From Chromatiales bacterium (GTDB taxonomy: Bacteria; Pseudomonadota; Gammaproteobacteria; Thiohalospirales; Thiohalospiraceae): a DNA stretch of 33,405 nt. The stretch lies in the NCBI GenBank assembly GCA_026982395.1, contig JALSHD010000013.1, positions 1 to 33,405 on the forward strand, read 5' to 3'. This document shows, piece by piece, positions 1 to 10,833 of this stretch (positions within the stretch are counted from its first letter, which is position 1; the number at the start of each line of letters is the position of its first letter). Both the position numbers and the translations under genes were made by a program. The notes beneath the pieces are model-generated. The model was given only the letters and a program-made list of their open reading frames with translations. It was not told the origin of the DNA and did no database searches.

Positions 1-382
1 TATGCCCGATCAAACCCGCCACCCCGTGCCCCATCTCCAGGCAGATCTTGGGCAACTGAGTAGTCTTGCCGGAGCCGGTCTCTCCGGCAATGATTACCAC
101 CTGATGCTCGTCAATCGCCCTGACAATTTCCGCACGATGCTCAACCACCGGCAATTCGGCGGGATAGCGCGGTAGCGGCAGTGCCGCCCGGCGACACCGA
201 ACCCGCTCAGAGGAGCGGTTAATATCTCTACCAAAGGCCGTCACCACCTCGGCAGAAAGCGGTCGGTTATCACGCAGCCGCTTGCGCAGCCCACGCAGCC
301 GGCGGGACAGGCGGTGGCGATCAGCCAGCAGGCAGTGGGAAAGCTCGGCCTCCAGCGCAGCCAGTTGAGTTTCAATTGTCAA
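1..382 (-). CDS. hrpA: ATP-dependent RNA helicase HrpA, N-terminal part (runs off the window)
   Basis: Only the first 127 codons are present; the gene continues beyond base 1. HrpA is a DEAH-box RNA helicase that acts on mRNA and on stalled ribosomes. The translated reverse strand gives a basic, leucine-rich N-terminal segment (about residues 5-40) typical of HrpA. It is followed by VVIIAGETGSGKTTQLPKI, with the Walker A motif at about residues 100-107. No ATG lies in a sensible place. I chose TTG at 382 because AGGTG sits five bases upstream and the first residues (TIETQLAALEAEL) resemble HrpA starts. The gene is divergent from slt across a 184-bp spacer that must hold both promoters. The family is certain from the motif context; the TTG start is likely but not proven. 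Confidence 0.9.
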   Translation of the reverse strand, partial: MTIETQLAALEAELSHCLLADRHRLSRRLRGLRKRLRDNRPLSAEVVTAFGRDINRSSERVRCRRAALPLPRYPAELPVVEHRAEIVRAIDEHQVVIIAGETGSGKTTQLPKICLEMGHGVAGLIGH

Positions 383-566
383 AATGCACCTGATAAAAAT
401 CTATCGCAGTTAGGCTATCTCTACTATCATATACGCAATGGGGGAGAAATTTTACGATGTATGGCACATCGAGTTTATTCCATGATCCCCCTGTGGTTTA
501 TTATCGATTGTCCTGGTAATTAAAGAAATTCACCTTCAGACCGATAACAGAGTATTTAAGGGATTA

Positions 567-2525
567 ATGGGAGTCTACAGGGTGAAAATGAGTGCACCTC
601 TTCCGGTAACCATGGTGATTGGACTTGTCCTGTTACTGGCGGCATCAGGGGCTACCGCGAGCACCCTGGAACAGAAGCGGGAGCAGTTTCTGCAGGCCGA
701 ACATGCACTGCAGAAAAACCAGTATGCGCAGTACAATGCCCTGTTGCCCAAACTGCGGGACTACCCTCTCTACCCTTATCTTGTCTACAAGGATCTCCGC
801 CAACGCCTCGCCACAGCGAAAAACGACGAACTCTCCCTGTTTTTCTACAAGTACGGCAATACGCCTCTTGCTCCAATGCTGCGAAACGCGCTGCTGAAGT
901 ATCTGGCCAAAAAAAAGAGATGGAAGGATTATCTGGCCCACTACCTGCCCAACGACGACATCTCGCAACAGTGCTACTACCGCACCGCACTACTTGAAAC
1001 CGGACAACAGGACAAGGCTCTCGAGGAGATCGATGAGTTATGGTTGTCCGGTCGCAAGCGCCCCTCAAACTGCGAGCCGGTTTTTCAGGCCGGACGGGAA
1101 ACGGGGAAAATCAACCGAAAACTGATTCGTCAGCGCGCATATCTTGCTCTGGAGCAGGGACAGATCTCTCTGGCCACTTATCTTGCACGAAGCCTGCCCG
1201 GCTTTGAAAAAAACAGGATAAAGCATTTGGCAAAACTCCAACAGCACCCTGAACAGGTAGTAAAAGCAAAAACCCTCGGCAATGACAATAAAGCCACGCG
1301 CCGCATTCTGATCAGAGCCATAAAACGGCTGGCCAGGAATGAGTTTGAACAGGCAACATCAAGCTGGAATATCCTGCAAGGGCGCTTCAACTTCACCCCG
1401 GCGGAAAAAGCTGAAGTAACACGCAGTCTTGGACTGAGGCTTGCGTGGCGACACAACCCGGAAGGACTGAAATGGCTCTCCAGGGTTGGTTCTCTTCACA
1501 GCACAAAAGCGGTACGTGAATGGCGAGTCCGCCTTGCCCTGCGCCAGGGAAACTGGAAAGAAACACTCAAATGGCTGGACAAACTGAGCGACAAGGAAAA
1601 AGCAGTTCAGGAGTGGCGCTACTGGCGCGCCCGTGCTCTGGAATCACTGGGGAAGCAAAAGCAAGCCACTGCCATTTACCAGGAACTGGCAAAAAACCGC
1701 AGCTATCATGGCTTTCTGGCCGCAGATCAACTGCGACAACCCTACCGGTTTGAACAACGCTCCCTAAACTTTTCAACCGTAGAGCTGCAAACAGTAGCCC
1801 AAATCCCGGCTATCCAGCGTGCCAGCGAACTCTATCAATTGGGACGCATTGTTCCGGCAAGGCGCGAATGGCACCTGGCACTGCAACACCTCAAGGGGAA
1901 TGATCTGCTTAAGGCAGCCAAACTCGCGGACTCATGGGGCTGGCATGATCGTGTCATCATCACACTGGGCCGTTCCCATCACATGGACGACCTCGACATG
2001 CGCTTCCCCCTGCTCTACCGGGATCAGATTTTCAAGGAAGCCCACAATAGTGGAATCGACCCTGCCTGGGTCTATGGACTGATTCGTCAGGAAAGCGCCT
2101 TTATGGTTGATGTCCGCTCTCATGCCGGCGCTCTCGGGCTAATGCAACTAATGCCGGCTACAGCCCGTCAGGTAGCCAGACAAATGAAATCACGCATTCG
2201 CATACCGGGAGATGTACTGAAACCGGATACCAATATACGCCTTGGCATCAGCTATCTCAGCGGAAGATATCAGCAATTCAACCAGAATCCCGTGCTGGCC
2301 ACCGCCGCATACAATGCCGGGGCCCACCGAGTCAACCGCTGGCTACCGGAACAGAACCCCGTTACTGCCGATCGCTGGATTGGAAGCATCCCCTTCAACG
2401 AAACCCGCAAATACGTCAAACGGGTGCTGACCTATACCGCCATTTATGAACAACGCCTCGGCCAGACACCAACTCGCCTGCATGAACGCATGCCACTGAT
2501 AACCATCGCCCAGAAGAAGGGGTGA
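567..2525 (+). CDS. slt: Soluble lytic murein transglycosylase Slt
   Basis: This is a periplasmic enzyme that cleaves the MurNAc–GlcNAc bond of peptidoglycan and forms 1,6-anhydroMurNAc ends. The 652 residues match the size of the Slt70 family. A hydrophobic signal peptide lies at about residues 12-32 (VIGLVLLLAASGATAS). A long alpha-helical superhelix region of TPR-like repeats follows (about 33-480), then the C-terminal SLT domain. The catalytic glutamate is E509 in LIRQESAF, followed by GALGLMQLMPATA and AAYNAGAHRVNRW, which are standard goose-lysozyme-fold motifs. The start at 567 is supported by AAGGG five bases upstream. The stop at 2523-2525 lies exactly where a transposase relic begins, but the protein looks full length. 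The gene is probably monocistronic. Confidence 0.95.
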   Translation: MGVYRVKMSAPLPVTMVIGLVLLLAASGATASTLEQKREQFLQAEHALQKNQYAQYNALLPKLRDYPLYPYLVYKDLRQRLATAKNDELSLFFYKYGNTPLAPMLRNALLKYLAKKKRWKDYLAHYLPNDDISQQCYYRTALLETGQQDKALEEIDELWLSGRKRPSNCEPVFQAGRETGKINRKLIRQRAYLALEQGQISLATYLARSLPGFEKNRIKHLAKLQQHPEQVVKAKTLGNDNKATRRILIRAIKRLARNEFEQATSSWNILQGRFNFTPAEKAEVTRSLGLRLAWRHNPEGLKWLSRVGSLHSTKAVREWRVRLALRQGNWKETLKWLDKLSDKEKAVQEWRYWRARALESLGKQKQATAIYQELAKNRSYHGFLAADQLRQPYRFEQRSLNFSTVELQTVAQIPAIQRASELYQLGRIVPARREWHLALQHLKGNDLLKAAKLADSWGWHDRVIITLGRSHHMDDLDMRFPLLYRDQIFKEAHNSGIDPAWVYGLIRQESAFMVDVRSHAGALGLMQLMPATARQVARQMKSRIRIPGDVLKPDTNIRLGISYLSGRYQQFNQNPVLATAAYNAGAHRVNRWLPEQNPVTADRWIGSIPFNETRKYVKRVLTYTAIYEQRLGQTPTRLHERMPLITIAQKKG

Positions 2526-3153
2526 GGTTGATGTCAAATGGTCCCCTGTGACCCAGTTCCAGTTTATCGGCTCGGTCGAGCACATCTCCGAACGCTTCCT
2601 CCTGCCGGTTCTCGAAGCCCTCCTCCAGGCGTTTCCCTTCGTCATCCTCGGCTTCCATTCCGACAATGGCTCGGAGTACGTCAACCCGCGTGTGGCACGC
2701 CTGCTGGAGAAACTCCGTATCGAGGAATTCACCAAATCCCGTGCCCGCAGAAGCAACGACAATGCCCTGGTCGAGTCCAGGAACAGCTCCGTGGTGCGAA
2801 AGCATCTCGGCTACGCTCACATCCCAGGCCAATTCGCCCAGCAGGTCAACGCATTCACCCAGGGCATCCTCTCCCCCTACCTCAACTTCCACCGCCCCTG
2901 CTTCTTCCCCACCGAGGAAATTGATGCCAGGGGACGCCTCAAAAAACGCTACCGCTATGAGGATATGATGACACCTTACGACAAGCTCAAGTCTCTGCCC
3001 AACGCCGAGCAATACCTCAGACCCGGCATCAGCTTCGAACAATTGGATGCCATCGCGTATGCCATGAGCGATAATGAGGCCGCCCAGCGCCTCAATCACG
3101 CCCGGGCTGAATTGTTCCGTTCCATCAACAAAGCCCAGAACCCGGCCGCCTGA
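2526..3153 (+). pseudogene. Truncated DDE/rve integrase-type transposase relic
   Basis: Read in the frame of GTG 2548, this encodes the C-terminal two thirds of an rve-type (retroviral integrase fold) transposase. The second catalytic Asp is in HSDNGSEY, and the Glu is in SNDNALVESRNSSVVRKHLG. A conserved tail follows (YLNFHRPCFFPTE, then MTPYDKLKSL). The N-terminal DNA-binding part and the first catalytic Asp are absent. Translation upstream of about 2526 runs into slt in another frame, so the element cannot transpose by itself. The catalytic frame has no internal stop, which suggests the truncation is fairly recent or the tail is tolerated. I see no clear terminal inverted repeat on either side and no good ribosome-binding site. 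The family is secure; the exact insertion-sequence name is not. Confidence 0.85.
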
Positions 3154-3275
3154 TGGGGCTCAGGAATCACCGGCCCTTCAGGCTCATTTCTGGATTGGAA
3201 AGGACTGTATGGATGTTATGGATAACTTGCGGCTGAAGCTCCCTTGCTACTCGAAAAAAAGAGCACCCAAAACAG

Positions 3276-3299
3276 AAAAAGGCGGCCTGTTGGCCGCCT
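3276..3299 (-). terminator. Rho-independent terminator of the tkt–fba operon
   Basis: On the minus strand a GC-only 7-bp stem (GGCGGCC/GGCCGCC, 3281-3287 with 3292-3298) with a 4-nt loop is followed by TTTTTCTGTTTT. It lies 22 bp past the fba stop, in the right place and orientation to end the whole glycolytic/Calvin operon. It also separates it from the transposase relic. Confidence 0.9.
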
Positions 3300-3321
3300 C
3301 CCCTGTTTGTTCACTATGGTT

Positions 3322-4386
3322 TTAACTGATTTTTGGATCCAGCTTGCCACTCTCATACTGTTTATACATATCCTCCAGAGAGACAGCCTTGATCTTCGAA
3401 GCATGTCCGGCACAACCAAATGCTTCGTAGCGAGCCTTGCAGATCTCCATCATTGCACTGGTTGCTTCCTTGAGGAATTTGCGCGGATCAAAGTTGGATG
3501 GATTCTCGGCCAGATGACGGCGCACTGCACCGGTAGAAGCCATGCGCAGATCGGTGTCGATATTTACCTTGCGTACGCCATGCTTGATTCCTTCCACAAT
3601 CTCTTCCACGGGAACACCGTAGGTCTGACCCATGTCACCACCATAATTGTTGATAATCTCCAGCCACTCCTGCGGAACAGAGGATGATCCGTGCATAACC
3701 AGGTGGGTATCCGGAATGCGCGCATGAATCTCTTTGACGCGATCAATACGCAACACGTCACCGGTCGGTTTGCTGGTGAATTTATAGGCACCATGACTGG
3801 TACCAATGGCAATAGCCAGCGCATCCACACCGGTTTTCTTGACGAAGTCCGCTGCCTCATCAGGATCGGTCAGCAGCTGATCCATATCCAGTTTGCCTTC
3901 AGCACCATGCCCGTCCTCTTCACCCATTTCACCCGTTTCCAGTGACCCCAGGCAACCCAGCTCTCCTTCCACCGATACTCCACCGGCGTGGGCCATCTCC
4001 ACCACAGTACGGGTTACATCGACGTTGTACTCAAAACTGGATGGGGTTTTCATATCTGCCATCAGGGAGCCATCCATCATGACTGAACTGAAACCGGACT
4101 GGATCGAACGCAGACAGACGCCAGGCTCGGAGCCATGATCCTGATGCATGACAATGGGAATGTGGGGATACATCTCAATGGCGGCAGAGATCAGATGACG
4201 CAGGAATGGTTCGCCCGCATAGTTACGAGCACCAGCGGAGCCCTGCATGATGACAGGGCTGTCGGTGGCATCCGCTGCCTGCATAATTGCATGTACCTGT
4301 TCCATGTTGTTGACATTGAAGGCTGGCAGGCCAAAGTTGTTTTCAGCAGCATAGTCCAGAAGCTGACGTAAGGATATCAGGGCCAT
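3322..4386 (-). CDS. fba: Fructose-bisphosphate aldolase, class II, Calvin-cycle subtype
   Basis: This zinc-dependent aldolase condenses dihydroxyacetone phosphate with glyceraldehyde 3-phosphate to fructose 1,6-bisphosphate, and in the Calvin cycle also forms sedoheptulose 1,7-bisphosphate. The protein has 354 residues. The opening [19 protein letters not shown], and HQDHGS (D83, H84; catalytic Asp and a zinc ligand), are typical of the class IIB subtype named for the Calvin cycle (also called cbbA). VEGELGCLG and the later HGSSSVP segment also fit. The ribosome-binding site AGGAG lies 7 bases before the ATG. It is the last gene of the five-gene operon, 63 bp after pyk, and an intrinsic terminator follows it. 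The subtype suits a gluconeogenic or autotrophic direction, but sequence alone does not prove carbon fixation. Confidence 0.95.
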   Translation of the reverse strand: MALISLRQLLDYAAENNFGLPAFNVNNMEQVHAIMQAADATDSPVIMQGSAGARNYAGEPFLRHLISAAIEMYPHIPIVMHQDHGSEPGVCLRSIQSGFSSVMMDGSLMADMKTPSSFEYNVDVTRTVVEMAHAGGVSVEGELGCLGSLETGEMGEEDGHGAEGKLDMDQLLTDPDEAADFVKKTGVDALAIAIGTSHGAYKFTSKPTGDVLRIDRVKEIHARIPDTHLVMHGSSSVPQEWLEIINNYGGDMGQTYGVPVEEIVEGIKHGVRKVNIDTDLRMASTGAVRRHLAENPSNFDPRKFLKEATSAMMEICKARYEAFGCAGHASKIKAVSLEDMYKQYESGKLDPKIS

Positions 4387-4415
4387 TTCACACTCCTAAA
4401 TTGTGTTAAAGAAAA

Positions 4416-4446
4416 AAGAAAACCAAACCCCGCGCCGATCCGGCGC
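4416..4446 (-). terminator. Hairpin with T-rich tail between pyk and fba
   Basis: On the minus strand GCGCCG/CGGCGC (4432-4437 with 4441-4446, 3-nt loop) lies just after the pyk stop, followed by GGGGTTTGGTTTTCTTTTTTC. The U-tract is displaced by about five bases, so it may be a leaky terminator or an mRNA-stabilising hairpin that sets fba apart from the genes upstream. Confidence 0.55.
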
Positions 4447-4449
4447 AGA

Positions 4450-5895
4450 TCAAACAGTCGTAATCGCGTGTTCACCCACACGCAAAATCTTCATGACGTT
4501 AGTGCCGCCATGAACTCCCATCAAATCACCTTTGGTGACAATTACCAGATCACCCTCCCGTACCACCCCCCGGCGCAGCAGTTCATCCACCGCTTCTTTG
4601 TTGACCTGCGGTGCATCACTGCTGGTGGGCTGAAAACTGACCGGATAAACACCGCGATACAGGGTCACTCTCCTGCGGGTTTCCACATGAGGAGTCAGTG
4701 CATAAATGGGAATACCGGAGCTGATACGTGACATCCACAAAGGAGTGGAGCCGGATTCGGTCAGGGCTGCAATAGCCGCGACCGGAAGATGGTTCGCAGT
4801 ATACATGGTAGCCATGGCGATTGCCTCATCGATACGGTTGAACTCCTTGTCGATGCGATGTTCCGAGCGTGTTACCACAGGCTGTTTTTCAGCGACCTGA
4901 CAGATTCGGTCCATGGCGGTAACCGCTTTTTCCGGGTGCATGCCTGCGGCTGTTTCCGCCGATAACATGACGGCATCGGTTCCATCCAGTACGGCATTGG
5001 CTACGTCAAAAACCTCGGCACGGGTCGGAATATGGTTCTCAATCATGGATTCCATCATCTGCGTTGCCGTGATCACCACCTTGTTTCTCTCCCGTGCAGT
5101 ATAAATAAGTTTTTTCTGCACCGGAGGCAGAGCGGCATCACCAATCTCAACTCCCAGATCTCCCCTGGCAACCATAATGGCATCCGAAGCATCAATGATC
5201 TCTTCAATGCAGTCCAGCGCCTCGGCACGCTCAATCTTGGCAATTATCTCACCATGACCACCCGCAGCACGCAACAAGCCCCGTGCTTCATTGATATCTG
5301 CGGCGGTACGGGGAAAAGATACAGCCAGATAGTCCGCCCGAAGCTCGGCCGCCACCTTGATATCGTTCCGGTCCTTGTCGGTCAAAGCCGGAGCCGACAG
5401 ACCGCCCCCCTTGCGATTGATGCCCTTGCGATCAGAGAGTACACCTCCAACCACCACCTTGCAGATGATACGATGGCCCTCGACCTCCTCGACCCACAGC
5501 ACTATCCGGCCATCATCGAGCAACAGTGTATCACCGCGGGAAACCTCTTCCGGCAACTGCTTGTAGGAGATACCAACACAATGCTTGGTCCCTTCCCGTG
5601 GATTGCACCCCGCATCCAGGGTAAATTGCTTGCCTTCCTGCAATTCAATCTTCCCTTTCTTGAAGCACTCGATACGAATCTTCGGACCTTGCAAATCTGC
5701 CAGAATACCCACTTGCCGACCGTGCGCACGCGCTCGATTGCGAACCCGCTCGGCCCGCTCCTTATGCTCCTCCGGCTTGCCGTGAGAAAAATTGACACGC
5801 ACTACATCAACTCCGGCATCGATAAGCTTATCGAGCACCTTGGGATCATCGGTTGCAGGCCCAAGCGTGGCGACAATTTTGGTTCGTCTAGTCAT
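4450..5895 (-). CDS. pyk: Pyruvate kinase
   Basis: It converts phosphoenolpyruvate and ADP to pyruvate and ATP, the last step of glycolysis. At 481 residues it has the usual length of bacterial type II pyruvate kinase. Visible motifs are MTRRTKIVATLGPA at the N-terminus, RVNFSHG (33-39), the active-site signature IIAKIERAEAL (K220, E222) and MVARGDLGVEI (241-251). TATQMMESMI and the regulatory C-domain with TESGSTPLWMSR follow. It lies 51 bp after pgk. The ribosome-binding site is weak (AGGTC about 11 bases from the ATG), which may lower its translation relative to neighbours. A pyruvate kinase inside a Calvin-type gene set links the triose pool to central metabolism; this arrangement is common in autotrophic proteobacteria. 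Confidence 0.95.
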   Translation of the reverse strand: MTRRTKIVATLGPATDDPKVLDKLIDAGVDVVRVNFSHGKPEEHKERAERVRNRARAHGRQVGILADLQGPKIRIECFKKGKIELQEGKQFTLDAGCNPREGTKHCVGISYKQLPEEVSRGDTLLLDDGRIVLWVEEVEGHRIICKVVVGGVLSDRKGINRKGGGLSAPALTDKDRNDIKVAAELRADYLAVSFPRTAADINEARGLLRAAGGHGEIIAKIERAEALDCIEEIIDASDAIMVARGDLGVEIGDAALPPVQKKLIYTARERNKVVITATQMMESMIENHIPTRAEVFDVANAVLDGTDAVMLSAETAAGMHPEKAVTAMDRICQVAEKQPVVTRSEHRIDKEFNRIDEAIAMATMYTANHLPVAAIAALTESGSTPLWMSRISSGIPIYALTPHVETRRRVTLYRGVYPVSFQPTSSDAPQVNKEAVDELLRRGVVREGDLVIVTKGDLMGVHGGTNVMKILRVGEHAITTV

Positions 5896-5946
5896 GTTTT
5901 TCTATTGACCTGTCTACCAATGCATATACATCGGCATAATTAATAA

Positions 5947-7128
5947 TCACTGCGCAGCACGCCGTTCCAGAATCTCGACGGCTGGCAGTTTCTTGCCCTC
6001 CAGAAATTCCAGAAAAGCTCCGCCACCTGTTGATATATAGGATACCTTGTCAGCAATATTATATTTGGATACTGCTGCCAGGGTATCACCACCACCGGCA
6101 ATGGAAAATGCCGGGCTCTCCGCTATCGCCATGGCAATGGCCTTGGTGCCTTCACCAAATTGATCAAACTCGAATACACCGACAGGTCCATTCCAGACAA
6201 TGGTACCAGCCGTCTTCAGAATTTCTGCCAGTTGTTGCGCAGTCTCCGGACCGATGTCAAAAATCATGTCATCATCAGCTACCTCATCCACTCTTTTCAA
6301 TGTGGCAGCAGCGTCCTCTGCAAACTCTTTGGCGCAGACCACATCTACCGGTACAGGAATATCGCCCCCCCGGGCCTTCGCCTGCTCGGAAAGTTTTTTC
6401 GCTTCGTCAATCAGATCAGGTTCATAAAGTGATTTACCCACGTTGTATCCGGCTGCGGCGATAAAAGTATTGGCAATACCTCCACCAACAATAAGCCCAT
6501 CCACAACCTTGGACAGGGATTCCAGAACGGTCAGTTTGGTGGACACCTTGGAGCCACCGACAATCGCTACCATCGGCCGTGCCGGGTTGTCCAGCGCCTT
6601 GCCAAGCGCCTCCAGCTCCCCGGCCAGCAGCGGACCTGCACAGGCAACAGGGGCATATTTGGCTACACCATGGGTTGATGCCTGCGCCCGGTGAGCAGTA
6701 CCAAAAGCATCCATCACATAGACATCGCAAAGCGCGGCATATTTTTTCGCCAGTTCGTCATCATTTTTCTTTTCGCCCTTGTTGAAACGGACATTTTCCA
6801 GCACAGCCACCTCACCCTCGGCAACCTCCGGGGCCTTCTCCAGATAATCCTTGATCAACCGTACCTCCTGACCAAGCAGACCGGAAAGATGATCAACAAC
6901 GGGAGCAAGAGAAAACTCGTCATCATATTCCCCTTCAACCGGTCGGCCCAGATGAGACATCAGCATTACCCTGGCACCCGCCTTGATACAGTGTTCTATT
7001 GTGGGGAGTGAAGCACGAATGCGGGTATCATCAGCCACCTTGCCGTTTTTGATGGGTACGTTGAGATCCTGGCGGATCAGCGCTCGCTTGCCCGCCAAAT
7101 CCAGATCGGTCATCTTGGTTACAGACAT
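5947..7128 (-). CDS. pgk: Phosphoglycerate kinase
   Basis: It transfers phosphate between 1,3-bisphosphoglycerate and ADP, and in the Calvin cycle works in the ATP-consuming direction. The 393 residues are of normal length. Motifs seen are [13 protein letters not shown] (residues 14-26), [20 protein letters not shown], the hinge/nucleotide region [23 protein letters not shown] and the C-terminal [11 protein letters not shown]. The ATG at 7128 has a strong AAGGAG with 6 bases of spacing. It follows gap after a 190-bp spacer that contains a stable 12-bp hairpin, and pyk follows 51 bp later. Also known as cbbK in autotrophs. Confidence 0.96.
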   Translation of the reverse strand: MSVTKMTDLDLAGKRALIRQDLNVPIKNGKVADDTRIRASLPTIEHCIKAGARVMLMSHLGRPVEGEYDDEFSLAPVVDHLSGLLGQEVRLIKDYLEKAPEVAEGEVAVLENVRFNKGEKKNDDELAKKYAALCDVYVMDAFGTAHRAQASTHGVAKYAPVACAGPLLAGELEALGKALDNPARPMVAIVGGSKVSTKLTVLESLSKVVDGLIVGGGIANTFIAAAGYNVGKSLYEPDLIDEAKKLSEQAKARGGDIPVPVDVVCAKEFAEDAAATLKRVDEVADDDMIFDIGPETAQQLAEILKTAGTIVWNGPVGVFEFDQFGEGTKAIAMAIAESPAFSIAGGGDTLAAVSKYNIADKVSYISTGGGAFLEFLEGKKLPAVEILERRAAQ

Positions 7129-7233
7129 GTTTTACTCCTTCACAAGGTTTTATTATCTAAAAATGATTAGCAAAACCCGATCGGCTTGGCTAATTATTCT
7201 CGAACTTCCGGCAAGCGATAAAAGCAGGATATC

Positions 7234-7261
7234 TGCCAGTCGGCCCTGTGACCGACCGGCA
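7234..7261 (-). other. 12-bp intercistronic hairpin between gap and pgk
   Basis: TGCCAGTCGGCC (7234-7245) pairs with GACCGACCGGCA (7250-7261) over 12 positions, two of them G·U wobble when read as minus-strand RNA, with a 4-nt loop. No run of T follows, so it is not a classical terminator. It may be an mRNA stability or processing element inside the 190-bp gap–pgk spacer. Confidence 0.6.
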
Positions 7262-7318
7262 AATTCCGGAAAAAAACGTCACTCCGCCGCAATAACGGTG
7301 GCGGGTAACTGCCGGGAG

Positions 7319-8338
<1,020 letters not shown>

Positions 8339-8352
8339 TTAATTTAAAATGT

Positions 8353-8373
8353 GCCGAAGCCACAAACTCCGGC
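8353..8373 (-). other. Small hairpin between tkt and gap
   Basis: GCCGAAG (8353-8359) faces CTCCGGC (8367-8373), seven pairs with one G·U in minus-strand RNA and a 7-nt loop. It is followed by an AT-rich stretch (ACATTTTAAATT). It is too weak to call a terminator with confidence; a processing or partial-termination role is possible. Confidence 0.45.
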
Positions 8374-8390
8374 GTGAACTCCGGATACGA

Positions 8391-10382
8391 CTAAAGAAGT
8401 TCTTTGACAGCAGCCGCCACGTTCTCGGCAGTAAAGCCAAACTCTTTAAACAGCTGATCCGCAGGAGCGGACTCCCCAAAACGATTGATACCGATCACCT
8501 TGCCGGTCAGACCGACATATTTATGCCAGTAGTCGGTAACACCCGCCTCCACTGCAACCCGAGCAGTTACGGCTGCAGGCAGTACAGATTCACGATAGGC
8601 AGCATCCTGTGCATCAAAAACTTCAGCACACGGAATGGAAACCACACGCACTTTCGCACCTGCCAATTGATCAACTGCGGCCATTGCCAACCCCACCTCC
8701 GAGCCGGTAGCGATGATGATAGCTTCAGGAGTACCGTCACAATCGTGCAATACATAACCACCGCGGGCGATATTGGCAATCTGCTCCTCGGTGCGGGTCT
8801 GGTGAGGCAGCCCCTGGCGGCTGAAGATCAGTGTTGTGGGGCCGGTACGCTTTTCAACCGCCTGCTTCCAGGCCACCGCAGTTTCCACCGCATCACAGGG
8901 GCGCCAGGTTGACATGTTCGGAATCAACCGCAGTGTAGCGATCTGCTCGACAGGTTGATGGGTCGGACCATCCTCACCCAAGCCAATGGAATCATGGGTA
9001 TATACAAAGATACTCTGAATCTTCATTAATGCCGCCATGCGCAAGGCATTGCGGGCATACTCCGAAAACATCAGGAAGGTGGCGCCGAAAGGAATAAACC
9101 CGCCGTGCAGGGTAATACCGTTCATGATGGCAGACATGCCGAACTCGCGCACACCGTAGTGAAGATAATTTCCATCGGAAACAGTATTGCTGATCGCCTT
9201 GTAGCCATTCCAGGTGGTCAGGTTGGAAGGAGCCAGGTCGGCGGAACCGCCCAGGATCTCCGGCAGTACATCGGCGCAGGCCTGAATGGAGTTCTGTGAC
9301 GCCTTGCGTGTAGCCGGGCTTTCGGCTTTTGCATCAACATCACGGATAAATGCCGCCATATGCTCTTCCCAGTTGGCAGGCAGTTCACCCTTGATAACGC
9401 GGCGCTCAAATTCAGCGGCCAGCTCGGGATGGGCCTGTTTATAGGCGGAAAATTTCTTTTCCCAGGCAGATTCATTTTCCGCTCCCTTGGCCCGGGCATC
9501 CCACCCCTGCGCAATTTCATCAGGAATAACGAAAGGAGGATGACTCCAGCCAAGATTCTCGCGCGTAGCAGCAATCTCTTCATCACCCAGCGGCGCACCG
9601 TGACAATCATGGCTGCCACACAGGTTGGGAGCACCATAACCAATCACCGTCTTGCAGCAGATCAGGGTGGGCTTGTCATTAACCGAACGAGCCTCATGCA
9701 CCGCCTTGCTGATCGCATCTGCATCATGCCCGTCCACATCACGAACCACATGCCAGCCGTAGGCCTCGAAACGCTTGGCAGTATCGTCGGTAAACCACCC
9801 TTCCACATGACCGTCGATGGAGATCCCGTTGTCATCCCAGAAGGCGATCAGCTTGCCCAACCCAAGAGTTCCGGCCAGAGAGCAGGCCTCATGGGAGATC
9901 CCCTCCATCATGCAACCATCACCCATAAACACATAGGTGTAGTGGTCGACGATATGATGACCTTCCCGGTTGAACTGGCCCGCCAGCGCTTTTTCAGCAA
10001 TCGCCATACCCACCGCATTGGTAATACCCTGTCCCAGCGGACCGGTAGTGGTCTCCACGCCTGGAGTGTAACCATACTCAGGGTGACCTGGCGTCTTGGA
10101 GTGAAGCTGACGGAAACTCTTCAGATCTTCTATCGAGAGATCGTAACCGGTAAGGTGAAGCAGGGAGTAGATAAGCATGGAGCCGTGGCCATTGGAGAGG
10201 ACGAAACGGTCGCGATCAGGCCACTCCGGGTTGGTCGGATTATGCTTGAGGAAATCATTCCACAGCACTTCGGCAATATCGGCCATCCCCATGGGGGCGC
10301 CGGGATGACCGGACTTTGCCTTCTGAATAGCATCCATACTCAATACACGGATGGCGTTGGCTAGATCTTTGCGGGTCGGCAT
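8391..10382 (-). CDS. tkt: Transketolase
   Basis: This thiamine-diphosphate enzyme moves two-carbon units between sugar phosphates in the pentose phosphate and Calvin cycles. It has 663 residues, the normal length. Motifs are [12 protein letters not shown] (24-35), LSNGHGSML (62-70), TTGPLGQG (112-119) and the ThDP/Mg motif [12 protein letters not shown] running to the DDNG segment (N185). [16 protein letters not shown] follows in the pyrimidine-binding domain. The start ATG at 10382 has AGGAG 7 bases upstream. It is the first gene of the operon, so the promoter should lie in the 451-bp spacer shared with metK. Called cbbT when in a Calvin operon. Confidence 0.96.
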   Translation of the reverse strand: MPTRKDLANAIRVLSMDAIQKAKSGHPGAPMGMADIAEVLWNDFLKHNPTNPEWPDRDRFVLSNGHGSMLIYSLLHLTGYDLSIEDLKSFRQLHSKTPGHPEYGYTPGVETTTGPLGQGITNAVGMAIAEKALAGQFNREGHHIVDHYTYVFMGDGCMMEGISHEACSLAGTLGLGKLIAFWDDNGISIDGHVEGWFTDDTAKRFEAYGWHVVRDVDGHDADAISKAVHEARSVNDKPTLICCKTVIGYGAPNLCGSHDCHGAPLGDEEIAATRENLGWSHPPFVIPDEIAQGWDARAKGAENESAWEKKFSAYKQAHPELAAEFERRVIKGELPANWEEHMAAFIRDVDAKAESPATRKASQNSIQACADVLPEILGGSADLAPSNLTTWNGYKAISNTVSDGNYLHYGVREFGMSAIMNGITLHGGFIPFGATFLMFSEYARNALRMAALMKIQSIFVYTHDSIGLGEDGPTHQPVEQIATLRLIPNMSTWRPCDAVETAVAWKQAVEKRTGPTTLIFSRQGLPHQTRTEEQIANIARGGYVLHDCDGTPEAIIIATGSEVGLAMAAVDQLAGAKVRVVSIPCAEVFDAQDAAYRESVLPAAVTARVAVEAGVTDYWHKYVGLTGKVIGINRFGESAPADQLFKEFGFTAENVAAAVKELL

Positions 10383-10833
10383 ATGCTTCTCCTAACTCTT
10401 TAATTTTAAAAGATTAATGATAATAAAAAACCGGTCTCGGAACAGCGTATGTAAAGCCATAAAATCTGATACTGACAACTGCCACTCCACCTGAAAGAGG
10501 AAAACCCGGCACCCCCCCACAGTTCAGCTGCAACCGGGCAAAAAGTCCCGGATCCGGACGATACCAGAAGGCGTATTCAACATGACACAATTCCGAATAA
10601 GCCGCTGATTCTCGCTCATCAACCGGGATTAGGCAATAGCGGGCTGGAACAGAGAATCATGGAAAACCAAAAAACAACCACTTACAGCCCATACTATATC
10701 TTATTTGTTATATTCATGGCTTCGCGTCAAACATATTCCGATTTCATGTAAGAAAAAACTGGTATAGAATTATCTCCTTTAACCCAATCAAGCCCGCTTG
10801 GCGATACTAGGGGCACATTAGGAATAACAATAT
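10383..10833. promoter_or_regulatory. Divergent regulatory spacer between tkt operon and metK
   Basis: There is no convincing ORF in these 451 bp. For the tkt side, the minus strand holds three short complementary blocks (plus coordinates 10547-10551, 10534-10538, 10505-10509). They can form either of two exclusive 5-bp stems, the later one followed by TTTT. For the metK side, TATAGAAT near 10763 could be a -10 box, but I see no good -35. I recognise no SAM riboswitch in front of metK. Promoters must be present for both directions but cannot be placed with confidence. Confidence 0.5.

Noticed and set aside
2416-3099. 227-codon minus-strand ORF across slt and the transposase relic
   Set aside because: It spans the junction between two unrelated plus-strand frames, so it cannot be an old gene.
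5032-5943. 303-codon plus-strand ORF
   Set aside because: It is antisense to pyk, whose motifs are unmistakable; no family features or ribosome-binding site.
9360-10364. 334-codon plus-strand ORF
   Set aside because: Shadow of tkt on the opposite strand; composition follows the tkt codon pattern.
10560-10833. A SAM riboswitch before metK
   Set aside because: None of the SAM-I, SAM-II or SAM-III conserved cores is visible in the leader.
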